A stretch of 28,636 nt of DNA from CADEEN01 sp035716845 (GTDB taxonomy: Bacteria; Pseudomonadota; Gammaproteobacteria; Burkholderiales; Burkholderiaceae_C), in contig DASTJE010000192.1 in NCBI GenBank assembly GCA_035716845.1, forward strand, positions 1-28,636. The letters run 5' to 3'. Positions 15,875 to 23,019 of the stretch are shown here, piece after piece. The notes under the pieces were generated by a model that did no database searches, was not told the DNA's origin, and worked only from the letters and a program-made list of their open reading frames with translations. Numbering within the stretch: the stretch's first letter is position 1; every line of letters begins with the position of its first letter. A program made the position numbers and the translations under genes.

Positions 15875-16666
15875 ATGTCGTTCACCAGGTTCGCCACGGT
15901 CGTCGCAAGCGCGCTGTCAATGGCCGCCTGTGCGATCGCTCCCGACCCCGACGATGCGGTGCGCAAGGCGATCGCCCCGACGGGGACATTGCGCGTGGGG
16001 CTTCTCAGCGTTCCTGTCCACTCGGTCAGGAATCCCTACTCGGGCGAACTGCGGGGCGTTTCGCACGACCTGGCACGCGAGCTCGCCGCCCGCCTGGGTG
16101 TGCCCTTCGAGCCGATCGTGTACCCCAACCCGGCGGCATACCTGGCAGCCGGCGCGGCCGGACAATGGGACATGGGATCGCTGGGCATGACCGATGACCG
16201 CCTGGCCGCGTTCGACCTCGCACCGCCGCACGTCGAAGTCGATTACGGCTACCTCGTGCCCGGCGACAGCCGCCTCGCGGCGGCGAGCGACATCGACCGC
16301 CCGGGCGTGCGTGTGGGTCTCGTTGCACGCAGCGCCAGCGAAACGGCACTCGGCCGGAGCCTGAGCCAGGCCACGGTCGTTCGCGGTCGCGACCTGTCGG
16401 CATTGATCGACATGGTCCTGATCGGTGAAGCGGACGTCATCGCCGCGCAGAAGACGAACCTCTACAACATCGCGCCTCGCATCCCCGGGTCCCGCGTGCT
16501 CGACGGACGGCCCGGCAGCGAAGAGCAGGCCCTGGCCCTGCCCAAGGGTCGCGATGCGGCCGGCATCGCGTACCTGGGCAGGTTCGTGCAGGACGCCAAG
16601 CGCCGAGGGCTGGTACAGCAGGCCATCGACCGGGCGGGCATTCAAGGCGTTCGCGTCACACCGTGA
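15875..16666 (+). CDS. Solute-binding protein family 3-like lipoprotein (orphan)
   Basis: A 263-residue periplasmic binding-protein-like lipoprotein of the amino-acid (SBP_bac_3) type. The N-terminus has a hydrophobic stretch ending in MAAC, a lipobox-like site with Cys19 as the probable lipidated residue. Family features are GTLRVGLLSVPV opening domain 1, RGVSHDLARELAARLGVPFEPIVY, GQWDMGSLGMTDDR, and the hinge and second-domain region DRPGVRVGLVARSASETALGR. The usual Arg-containing ligand motif near TxxR is modified here (MTDDRLAAFDLAPP), so the ligand is uncertain. The start at ATG 15875 is well supported by AAGGAGAG at 15861-15868. It stands alone: no permease or ATPase of an amino-acid importer is next to it. 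It is divergent from dnaE and convergent with the patatin gene. Confidence 0.8.
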   Translation: MSFTRFATVVASALSMAACAIAPDPDDAVRKAIAPTGTLRVGLLSVPVHSVRNPYSGELRGVSHDLARELAARLGVPFEPIVYPNPAAYLAAGAAGQWDMGSLGMTDDRLAAFDLAPPHVEVDYGYLVPGDSRLAAASDIDRPGVRVGLVARSASETALGRSLSQATVVRGRDLSALIDMVLIGEADVIAAQKTNLYNIAPRIPGSRVLDGRPGSEEQALALPKGRDAAGIAYLGRFVQDAKRRGLVQQAIDRAGIQGVRVTP

Positions 16667-16735
16667 CGCCCTGCACCCGGTGGACATCGGGATCGCGAAG
16701 AGCACGCCATGCCTGACGTGCACACCGCCGTCCCG

Positions 16736-17992
16736 CTACAGCTCGTCGCCCCAGCGCGTGGGCGACAGATCCTGCTCCGACGGCGGCAGGCGGCGCTGCG
16801 GCCACCCGAAGAAGTCGAGCACCTCGTCGCGGCGGGCCAGCGTGTCGGCCACGCCGAGCCGGATCAGTTCGCGCGTGTAGCCGGGCTCGAACAGGAGGTA
16901 GCTGGCCAAGGCGGCGCCGCCGCGCTTGTCGCCCCCGTTGCTGCCCACACCGACGCCGCGCAGCAGCGTGCGCACCGGCGCGGGCAGATCGTCGAGGTGG
17001 CGTGCCGCGATGTCGTCCAGGCGCTGCGACGGCGCGATCACCAGCACCTGCACCGGCCTGAGCGGCGAGCGCTCGCGCGCCACCGGGTCGAGCAGCGCGA
17101 GCGTACGGTTGATGCGCTGCAGGCGCTCGATGTCCACTGCCAGCGCATCCAGGAAGATGTTCGACAGCGCGTGCCCGGCCACCTGCGCCAGGCTCGGGTA
17201 ATCGCCAAGGTGGCGCGACTCGCCGGGCGGCTCGTGCAGCCGGCCGGCACCCACCACGAAGACGCGCTGCGCGCCCAGGTGGATGGCCGGAGAGATCGGC
17301 GCCGACTGGCGCATCGAGCCGTCACCGAACCACTCGTGCGCGCCGGCCACCGGCAGTCGCTGCGCCGGAAACACGAAGGGGATGGCCGAGGAGGCCAGCA
17401 GATGATCGGTGGTGATCGGCGCTTGCACCGCCACGCGCTGCGAACGCAGCCAGGGCTCGAAGGCGCGCGCGGTCTGGCAGAAGGTGACATGGTGGCCGCT
17501 CGAATAGCTCGACGCCGTGACCGCCAGCGCATCCAGATGGCCCTCGGCCAAGAGGCGCGGCAGGCGCTCGAGCGGCACCGCCCGCGCCAGCAGTTCCGCC
17601 AGCGGCGAGTTGTCGAGCAGCGAGCGCGGGCGCGCACGCCGCCAGCGCGACAGCGCCCACCCCAGCGTGAGCATCGTCAACCAGCGCGCCCCGGTGCGCA
17701 CCACGCCGAACGCGTCGGCGCGGTACACCGCCTCGGCATGCATGGCGTGCCACACCTGCACGACGCCGGCCACCGCGTGGTCGAAGCGATCGGCGTTGCA
17801 CGCCAGCGCGGCCGCGTTGATGGCGCCGGCGGAGGTGCCGGCAATGATGCCGAAGGGATTGCAGCGCGGCGCCCCCACCTCGCGCCGCAGTCGGCCCAGC
17901 GCACGCAGCACCCCCACCTGATAGGCCGCGCGCGCACCGCCGCCCATCAGCACCAGGCCGGTGCTCGAGCGGCGTGCGGCGTAGGCGTCCAT
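16736..17992 (-). CDS. Patatin-like phospholipase
   Basis: A 418-residue patatin-fold lipid acyl hydrolase with a Ser-Asp dyad. The oxyanion-hole glycines appear as MGGGARAAYQVG (residues 16-27), the nucleophile Ser54 lies in AGTSAGAIN, and the catalytic Asp224 in WFGDGSMRQ, where DGS replaces the common DGG. No signal peptide is seen, so it is probably cytoplasmic or peripheral on the inner membrane. The C-terminal third (from about 270) carries an RPVQVLVIAPSQRLDDIAARHLDDLP segment and a region like the proteobacterial patatin families that end with a GDK.GG..LASYLLFEPGYTRELI block. The start at ATG 17992 has no clear Shine-Dalgarno. It is divergent from trhO, with only 46 bp between start codons. 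The natural lipid substrate is not deducible. Confidence 0.9.
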   Translation of the reverse strand: MDAYAARRSSTGLVLMGGGARAAYQVGVLRALGRLRREVGAPRCNPFGIIAGTSAGAINAAALACNADRFDHAVAGVVQVWHAMHAEAVYRADAFGVVRTGARWLTMLTLGWALSRWRRARPRSLLDNSPLAELLARAVPLERLPRLLAEGHLDALAVTASSYSSGHHVTFCQTARAFEPWLRSQRVAVQAPITTDHLLASSAIPFVFPAQRLPVAGAHEWFGDGSMRQSAPISPAIHLGAQRVFVVGAGRLHEPPGESRHLGDYPSLAQVAGHALSNIFLDALAVDIERLQRINRTLALLDPVARERSPLRPVQVLVIAPSQRLDDIAARHLDDLPAPVRTLLRGVGVGSNGGDKRGGAALASYLLFEPGYTRELIRLGVADTLARRDEVLDFFGWPQRRLPPSEQDLSPTRWGDEL

Positions 17993-18026
17993 GGCGGTTT
18001 GGAGCGGTGATCGGCGGGCGGGTTCG

Positions 18027-18032
18027 TAGAAT
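18027..18032 (+). promoter_or_regulatory. Candidate -10 box (TAGAAT) of trhO
   Basis: TAGAAT is followed by TTCGGC and then the GTG start of trhO. The geometry equals that at dnaE and predicts transcription starting on the initiation codon. No good -35 box is seen, and the region is shared with the divergent patatin gene. Confidence 0.5.
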
Positions 18033-18038
18033 TTCGGC

Positions 18039-18767
18039 GTGTCGGCACCGATCCTGAACCTTAGTGCGTACCGCTTCGTGGCGCTGCCCGACGCGGCCTC
18101 GCTGCGCGCACGACTTCACGCCGACGCGGCGGCGCTCGATCTCAAGGGCACGGTGCTGCTGGCCGAGGAAGGCATCAACCTTTACCTCGCCGGCGCGCCC
18201 GATGCGGTGCGTCGCTGGCTCGACGCGCTCCGGGCCGATGCGCGATTCGCCGGGCTGGACGCCAAGTTCAGCTGGAGCGAGCGCGTGCCCTTCCGACGCC
18301 TGAAGGTCAAGCTGAAGCGCGAGATCATCCGCATGAACCAGCCGCAGGTGCGCCCGGCCGTCGGGCGCGCGCCGGCGGTGGATGCGGCCACGCTGGCGCG
18401 CTGGCTCGACCGCGGCCGCGATGACGCCGGGCGCCCGGTGGCGATGCTCGACACGCGCAACGCCTTCGAGGTGGACCACGGCGCCTTCGAGGGCGCGCAC
18501 GACTGGCGGCTCGCGAAATTCTCCGACTTCCCGGCTGCCGCCGCGGCCCACCGCGACGCGCTGGCCGGGCACACCGTCGTCACCTACTGCACCGGCGGCA
18601 TCCGCTGCGAGAAGGCGGCGCTCGCGATGCAATCCGCCGGCATCGAGCACGTATGGCAGCTCGACGGCGGCATCCTGCGTTATCTGGAACGGATGGGCAC
18701 GCGGCACTGGCGCGGGCGCTGCTTCGTGTTCGACGAGCGCGAATCGCTCGGTGCCGACCTGCGATGA
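18039..18767 (+). CDS. trhO: tRNA uridine(34) hydroxylase TrhO (rhodanese family)
   Basis: TrhO (YceA) hydroxylates U34 of certain tRNAs in the oxygen-dependent route to 5-methoxyuridine or cmo5U. The 242-residue protein has the family's N-terminal acylphosphatase-like half (LKGTVLLAEEGINLYLAG, FSWSERVPFRRLKVKLKREII). The rhodanese half has MLDTRNAFEVDHGAFEGA and the active-site loop CTGGIRCEKA with Cys184. The E. coli protein is longer (about 350); many betaproteobacterial versions end early, as here, after the rhodanese domain (HWRGRCFVFDER). The start is GTG 18039, which gives the family N-terminus and sits 6 nt after a TAGAAT box. Its stop overlaps the next gene by 4 nt. Confidence 0.93.
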   Translation: MSAPILNLSAYRFVALPDAASLRARLHADAAALDLKGTVLLAEEGINLYLAGAPDAVRRWLDALRADARFAGLDAKFSWSERVPFRRLKVKLKREIIRMNQPQVRPAVGRAPAVDAATLARWLDRGRDDAGRPVAMLDTRNAFEVDHGAFEGAHDWRLAKFSDFPAAAAAHRDALAGHTVVTYCTGGIRCEKAALAMQSAGIEHVWQLDGGILRYLERMGTRHWRGRCFVFDERESLGADLR

Positions 18768-19729
18768 GCCACTGGCTGGCGCGCCTGCTGGGCCTGCTGC
18801 TGATGGCCAGCGCGCTGGCCGTGGCGCTGTCGCGCGCCCCCGACCGCCCGGTCGAGTCGCTGGTGGCGCGCTGGGCGCCGCCACCCTCGGACTTCATCGA
18901 GGTGCGCGGCCAGGTCGTGCACCTGCGCGACGAAGGCCCGCGCGGCGACCCCGAGCCCATCGTGCTGCTGCACGGCACCGGCGCCAGCCTGCACACCTGG
19001 GAAGGCTGGGCCGCGGCCTTGCGCCGCACGCGGCGCGTCGTCACCGTCGACCTGCCGGGCTTCGGCCTCACCGGGCCCTTTGCCGGCGCCTACGCGCCCG
19101 AGGACTACCGCGGCGACAGCTACGCGCGATTCGTGCTCGACATGCTGGACGCGCTGAAGATCCCGCGCGCCGTGCTGGGCGGCAACTCGCTGGGCGGGGA
19201 GATCGCGTGGCGCACCGCCGCGCTGGCGCCACAGCGCGTGACGCGGCTCGTGCTGGTCGGCGCCACCGGTTACGAGTTCGCGCCCGAGCACCTGCCGCCG
19301 GGCTTTCTGCTCGCGTGGACCCCGGTGCTCGGCCGCGTGGGCGAGTACCTGACGCCGCGCGCCCTGGTGGCCGCCAGCGTGGCCGCGGTGTACGGCGACC
19401 CGGCGCGCGTGACCGAGGCGCTGGTCGACCGCTACTTCGAACTCACGCTGCGTGAGGGCAACCGCCGCGCGCTCGGCCTGCGCCTGCGCCAGATGGAAGC
19501 CGGCGCGCATGCGGCGCGCATCGCGACGCTGACGCAGCCCACCCTGGTGCTGTGGGGCGGGCGCGACCGCCTGGTGCCGCCCGCGATCGGCCTGCGTTTC
19601 GCCGCCGCCATTCGCGGCGCGCAGCGCGTGCAGTTCGACGACCTCGGCCACGTGCCGCAGGAGGAGGACCCCGCGCGCACCGTGCAGCCCGTGCTGGCCT
19701 TCCTGGACGCCGCCAGCGCGCCGCGGTAG
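18764..19729 (+). CDS. Alpha/beta hydrolase, membrane-anchored or exported
   Basis: A 321-residue alpha/beta-hydrolase. The oxyanion/HG motif is VLLHGTGASLHTWEGW. The nucleophile elbow GNSLGG gives Ser142, and the rest of the triad is Asp268 (GGRDRLVPP) and His296 (LGHVPQEE). Residues 3-24 (HWLARLLGLLLMASALAVALS) form a hydrophobic stretch with no clear cleavage site, so an N-terminal anchor or signal is likely and the active domain would be periplasmic. The start is ATG 18764, overlapping the trhO stop as ATGA; upstream in-frame ATGs fall inside trhO and give no family sequence. Substrate unknown: esterase, lipase or C-C hydrolase are all possible. It ends 180 nt before the convergent acyltransferase gene, and the gap carries a tandem hairpin repeat. 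Confidence 0.88.
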   Translation: MSHWLARLLGLLLMASALAVALSRAPDRPVESLVARWAPPPSDFIEVRGQVVHLRDEGPRGDPEPIVLLHGTGASLHTWEGWAAALRRTRRVVTVDLPGFGLTGPFAGAYAPEDYRGDSYARFVLDMLDALKIPRAVLGGNSLGGEIAWRTAALAPQRVTRLVLVGATGYEFAPEHLPPGFLLAWTPVLGRVGEYLTPRALVAASVAAVYGDPARVTEALVDRYFELTLREGNRRALGLRLRQMEAGAHAARIATLTQPTLVLWGGRDRLVPPAIGLRFAAAIRGAQRVQFDDLGHVPQEEDPARTVQPVLAFLDAASAPR

Positions 19730-19806
19730 GACGCCGCGCCGCAGGCCGGGCGGCGGGACGTTCAGGGTGACAGGGGTCGGGGCGGTACAGGCCTGGGCAG
19801 CCTTCC

Positions 19807-19860
19807 GGCCGCTGCCGGCCAAGGGCCGGAGGCCGCTGCCGGCCAAGGGCCGGAGGCCGG
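19807..19860. repeat. 24-bp GC-rich tandem repeat forming hairpins
   Basis: Two perfect 24-bp copies lie head to tail at 19807-19830 and 19831-19854, with a partial third start (GGCCGG) at 19855-19860. Each unit contains CCGGCC-AAG-GGCCGG, a self-complementary hairpin, and larger pairings between copies are possible (TCCGGCC at 19804-19810 with GGCCGGA). It lies between convergent genes, where it could act as a two-way terminator, an mRNA stabiliser or a REP-like element. No transposase is near. I did not notice the unit elsewhere in the window. Confidence 0.85.
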
Positions 19861-19863
19861 TGA

Positions 19864-19889
19864 CTGCCGCGATTCGAACCCAACGGCAG
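19864..19889. terminator. Stem-loop in the convergent gap, possible terminator of the minus-strand acyltransferase gene
   Basis: CTGCCG at 19864-19869 pairs perfectly with CGGCAG at 19884-19889 around a 14-nt loop. It lies 21 nt beyond the TAA of the acyltransferase gene and just after the 24-bp repeats. No T-tract is present on either side, so termination function is only a guess. Confidence 0.35.
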
Positions 19890-19909
19890 CCTGCGGCCCA
19901 ACGCCGGCC

Positions 19910-20806
19910 TTACCTCGACTGCAGCATCTGGTCGATCTGACGGTCCTTGTCCTGCCACAGGGCCGCCAGCCAGTTCTGGAAGCGCGCCCGGAACGCGGCG
20001 TCCTCGGCGTAGTCGCCCTGGCAGAACTCCTCCGGGATCGGCAGCCGGCGCACGCGCACGATCACGCCCGTGCAGCGTCCGCACAGGAATTGCCAGAACG
20101 TCGGTGCGCCCTGCGGATAGACGATCGTGATGTCGATCAGCGAATGGAACCGTTCGCCCATCGCGTTGAGCGCGAGGGCGAGCGCGCCTGCCTTCGGCTT
20201 GAGCAGGTGACGGTAAGGCGAGCCCTGCAGGCGGTGTTTCTCCATCGTGAATCGGGTGCCCTCGGCAAAGTTCATCACCGACGTCGGCACGAGCGAGAAC
20301 TTCGCGCAGGCGCGCCGCGTCGTCTCGCGATCCTGAAAGCGCAGCTCGGGATGCTTGCGCAGCGCGGCCTTGCCATGGCGCTTCATGAACGGGAAGTCCA
20401 GTGCCCACCACGCCAGGCCGATCACCGGCACCCAGATCAGCTGCGACTTCAGGAAGAACTTCAGCATTGGGATGCGCCGGTTCAACAGGTGCTGCAGCAC
20501 GAAGATGTCGACCCAGGTCTGATGGTTGGCGTTGACCAGGTACCAGCCGGCGTACTGCAGCTCATCGATGCCTTGCACGTCCCACGTCGTGCGCTGCGTC
20601 AGCCGCATCCAGCCGCTGTTGCCCGCGATCCAGGTTGTGGCGATGGCGTTGAGCCATGGGTCGATGCGTCGCCTCACCCCGTCGAAGGGCAGCACGAGCT
20701 TGACGAGCGCCAACGCGAACAGCCAGCCGCACCAGAACAGCGTGTTGAACACCAGCAGAGTGAAGGCGACCGCGCCGCGCGCGATGGGAGGCAGAAAGGC
20801 CAGCAT
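19910..20806 (-). CDS. Lysophospholipid acyltransferase family protein (YihG-like)
   Basis: A 298-residue acyltransferase of the PlsC/LPLAT group, resembling E. coli YihG-type enzymes that acylate lysophosphatidic acid or related lipids. An N-terminal hydrophobic segment at about 8-38 (ARGAVAFTLLVFNTLFWCGWLFALALVKLV) anchors it in the inner membrane. The catalytic HX4D motif is NHQTWVD with His95 and Asp100. Block II is FVPTSVMNFAEGTRFT-like with FAEGTR, and the third block is LLKPKAGALALAL. The segment WVPVIGLAWWALDFPFMKR is very typical of this subfamily. The start at ATG 20806 fits the family N-terminus. It is followed on the same strand by no further gene and converges on the alpha/beta hydrolase. 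The 149-nt gap upstream of it shows no clear promoter to my eye. Confidence 0.9.
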   Translation of the reverse strand: MLAFLPPIARGAVAFTLLVFNTLFWCGWLFALALVKLVLPFDGVRRRIDPWLNAIATTWIAGNSGWMRLTQRTTWDVQGIDELQYAGWYLVNANHQTWVDIFVLQHLLNRRIPMLKFFLKSQLIWVPVIGLAWWALDFPFMKRHGKAALRKHPELRFQDRETTRRACAKFSLVPTSVMNFAEGTRFTMEKHRLQGSPYRHLLKPKAGALALALNAMGERFHSLIDITIVYPQGAPTFWQFLCGRCTGVIVRVRRLPIPEEFCQGDYAEDAAFRARFQNWLAALWQDKDRQIDQMLQSR

Positions 20807-20955
20807 GATCGGGCCACAGGATGTCAGACCTCATGGCCGTGCCGGTTGCCGTCGATCAAGCACGACGCGCGCCGGACCGGGCCACGGGATGAGGGAGCCG
20901 GGCATGGCCGCAGCACCCTGCCCCGTCGACCGAGGCAACCGATCCCAACCCGCCT

Positions 20956-22320
20956 TCAAAGCCCGCGCGCCAGGCGGCGCTTGACCGCGCTCTCGGTCTC
21001 CAGCCACTGCCCGCCCTGCCACACGCCGCGCACGCGGCCGGCGCCGTCGCGCTCGAGCCGCACCGGCTCGCCGTGGAACGCGAAGCCGCCGCCGCGCACC
21101 ACCTCGCCGCGGTCGCGGCCGGTGATCTGCACTTCGCTCGCATCGAGCATCGGGTTGGCCAGCCCCGGGTTGGCGACCAGCACGCGCGCCCCGGCCATCG
21201 GCAACAGGTCCACCGCGCCCCACAGGCTCCAATAGCGGCCGCGCCAGGGCGCGCTGCGCCGCGAGGGCGCGCCGTGCTTCTCGAACGCCTGCAGCACATG
21301 CAGCGCGCCGTCGAGCCACGGGTGCGCGAGGCCGTCGGCGGCATGGGTCAGCACCGACACCGCAAGCGCCTGGGAGGGCACGCAGGCGGTGCGGGTGATG
21401 ACGCCGGGAAAGCCCCCGCTGTGGCCGAAGTGCACCCATGCGCCGGCATCGCCGCCGATGGTGCCCAGGCCGTACCAGCGGCCGCTGCTGTCGTGCTCGC
21501 TCTTCCACAGCCGGCGCGTCATCTCGCGCCGGCTCTCGGCACCGAGCACGCTGCGCCGGGCCTCGGGCGCCAGGCTCCCGAAGAAGCGGGCCAGGTCGGC
21601 CGCGGTGGCCACGAAGCCGGTCGCCGACGCCAATGCATGCGTCGACATGCCGACGTCGAAGGCGGCGCGCCGGCCCAAGGGCTGCTTGGCGCTGTGCCCG
21701 GCGGCCAGCTTCGCACCGCGCGGCAGCGCGTGCACGTCGGGCACGGTCTCGTCGAGCCCCGAGGCGGCCACGATCTCGCGCGCCACCCAGTCGGCATAGG
21801 GCTCCTGCACCACGGCGGCGATGGCCAGCCCGAGCAGGCCGTAGCCGTGGTTGGAGTACTTGAAGCGCGTCGCCGCGGGCAGCGTGCAGCCCTGCTCGAG
21901 GTCGGCCCGCAAGGCCGCCTCGTCGAGGAAGGCGCGCGCGAGCGACCATTGCCGCGCGTCGCCGCCGTCGCGCACCAGGCCGGCGCTGTGGCTCAACAGC
22001 TGCGCCAGCGTCAGCGCGCCCACCTCGCGCGGCAGTCGATCGACGTAGCGGCCCACCGGATCGTCCAGGCGCAGCCGCCCGCGCTCGCGCAGCTTCATCA
22101 CCGCCGCCGCGGTGAAGGTCTTGGAGTGCGAGGCGACGCGGAAGCGATGGCGCGGCGTGAGCGGCGTGCCGCGCACGGCATCGGCCTGGCCGAACGTCGC
22201 CTCGAAGACCACGCGCCCACGGTGCGCCACGGCGATCGCGCAGCCCGGCTGCTCGGCGACGCGCATCTGGTGCGCGAGCCACTGCGGCAGGTAGTCGAGC
22301 GCGGCATCCAACCATTTCAT
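20956..22320 (-). CDS. Beta-lactamase-fold serine hydrolase (class C-like/EstB-type)
   Basis: A 454-residue serine hydrolase of the penicillin-binding/class C beta-lactamase superfamily. The SxxK motif is SHSK at residues 64-67, the YxN motif is Tyr155-Ser-Asn157 (KYSNHG), and the KTG-equivalent is a HSGG in VHFGHSGGFPG. The last 90 residues (from about WRGRYWSLWGAVDLLPM) form a beta-rich C-terminal domain with GRYWS and ARVLVANPG, seen in many esterase-like members. No signal peptide is seen (MKWLDAALDYLPQWL), so it should be cytoplasmic; that argues against a role in penicillin resistance and for an esterase or peptidase. Its ATG overlaps the stop of the ABC ATPase gene by 4 nt, so the two are translationally coupled. 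The HxG form of the third motif is typical of esterases and D-aminopeptidases of this family. Confidence 0.88.
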   Translation of the reverse strand: MKWLDAALDYLPQWLAHQMRVAEQPGCAIAVAHRGRVVFEATFGQADAVRGTPLTPRHRFRVASHSKTFTAAAVMKLRERGRLRLDDPVGRYVDRLPREVGALTLAQLLSHSAGLVRDGGDARQWSLARAFLDEAALRADLEQGCTLPAATRFKYSNHGYGLLGLAIAAVVQEPYADWVAREIVAASGLDETVPDVHALPRGAKLAAGHSAKQPLGRRAAFDVGMSTHALASATGFVATAADLARFFGSLAPEARRSVLGAESRREMTRRLWKSEHDSSGRWYGLGTIGGDAGAWVHFGHSGGFPGVITRTACVPSQALAVSVLTHAADGLAHPWLDGALHVLQAFEKHGAPSRRSAPWRGRYWSLWGAVDLLPMAGARVLVANPGLANPMLDASEVQITGRDRGEVVRGGGFAFHGEPVRLERDGAGRVRGVWQGGQWLETESAVKRRLARGL

Positions 22321-23006
22321 ACGACGGCCCCGTCGACGATGCACCCGGCCTCGATGCGGATCTGGCGCTCGCAGCGTGCCGCGATGCCGCGGTCGTGCGT
22401 CACCAGCACCAGCGTGGTGCCGGCTTCGCGGTTCATGTCGAACATCAGCTGCATCACGCGCTCCCCGGTGGCATGGTCCAGGCTGCCGGTGGGCTCGTCG
22501 GCCAGCAGCACCGAGGGCTCGACGACGAAGGCGCGCGCCAGCGCGACGCGCTGCTGCTCGCCGCCCGACAGGACCTTGGGATAGTGCCCGAGCCGCTCCT
22601 GCAAACCCACGCGCTGGAGCATCTCGCGCGCCCGTGCGCGGGCGTCGGAGCGCCCGAGCAGCTCGAGCGGCAGCATCACGTTCTCCAGCGCGTTCAGGTG
22701 CGACAGCAGCTGGAAGTTCTGGAACACGAAGCCCAGGCGCTCGGCGCGCACGGCCGCGCGCGCGTCCTCGTCGAGCGCGAACAGGTCGATGCCGGCCAGC
22801 CGCACCGTGCCGCGGGTGGGCACGTCCAGGCCGGCGACGATCGACAGCAGCGTGCTCTTGCCCGAGCCCGAGGCGCCGACGATGGCCGCCGATTCCCGCG
22901 CCGCGAGCGCGAAATCGATGTCGTGGAGAATGGTCAGCACGCCGCTGGAATCGTTCACCTGCTTGGTGACGTGCTCGACGGCGATCAGGGGTGACGTGGC
23001 GGACAT
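22317..23006 (-). CDS. ybbA: YbbA-type ABC transporter ATPase (MacB/LolD group)
   Basis: A 229-residue ABC ATPase of the type VII (MacB/LolD/YbbA) exporter-like group. Walker A is GASGSGKS at 44-51. The other motifs are the Q-loop FVFQNFQLLSHLNALENVMLPLEL, the signature LSGGEQQRVALARA, Walker B VLLADEPTGSLD and the switch His in VTHDRG. In E. coli ybbA lies divergent to tesA and is followed by ybbP, the partner permease. Here the divergent tesA is present, but the downstream partner is a serine hydrolase, and no permease gene is in view. Its ATG (23006-23004) shares the palindrome CATG with a possible tesA start, so the two genes have no space between them. Function as an extruder of lipophilic compounds is inferred by family. 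Confidence 0.9.
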   Translation of the reverse strand: MSATSPLIAVEHVTKQVNDSSGVLTILHDIDFALAARESAAIVGASGSGKSTLLSIVAGLDVPTRGTVRLAGIDLFALDEDARAAVRAERLGFVFQNFQLLSHLNALENVMLPLELLGRSDARARAREMLQRVGLQERLGHYPKVLSGGEQQRVALARAFVVEPSVLLADEPTGSLDHATGERVMQLMFDMNREAGTTLVLVTHDRGIAARCERQIRIEAGCIVDGAVV

Positions 23007-23019
23007 GAGGGCAGTGTCG

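Noticed and set aside
11593..16197. A 1534-residue plus-strand open frame opposite dnaE
   Set aside because: It is the mirror of the dnaE reading frame with no recognisable motif. dnaE has its catalytic aspartates and full length.
19861..19895. GATTCGAACC, which reads GGTTCGAATC on the minus strand like a tRNA T-loop
   Set aside because: The flanking bases do not pair as a T-stem, and no acceptor stem or anticodon arm is present.
20807..20955. Search for a small gene or promoter in the 149-nt gap between acyltransferase and serine hydrolase genes
   Set aside because: No convincing ribosome site with an ORF, no -35/-10 pair and no strong terminator were seen.
20956..22320. Reading the serine hydrolase as a beta-lactamase resistance gene
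   Set aside because: It lacks a signal peptide, has a HxG rather than KTG third motif and carries an esterase-like C-terminal domain.
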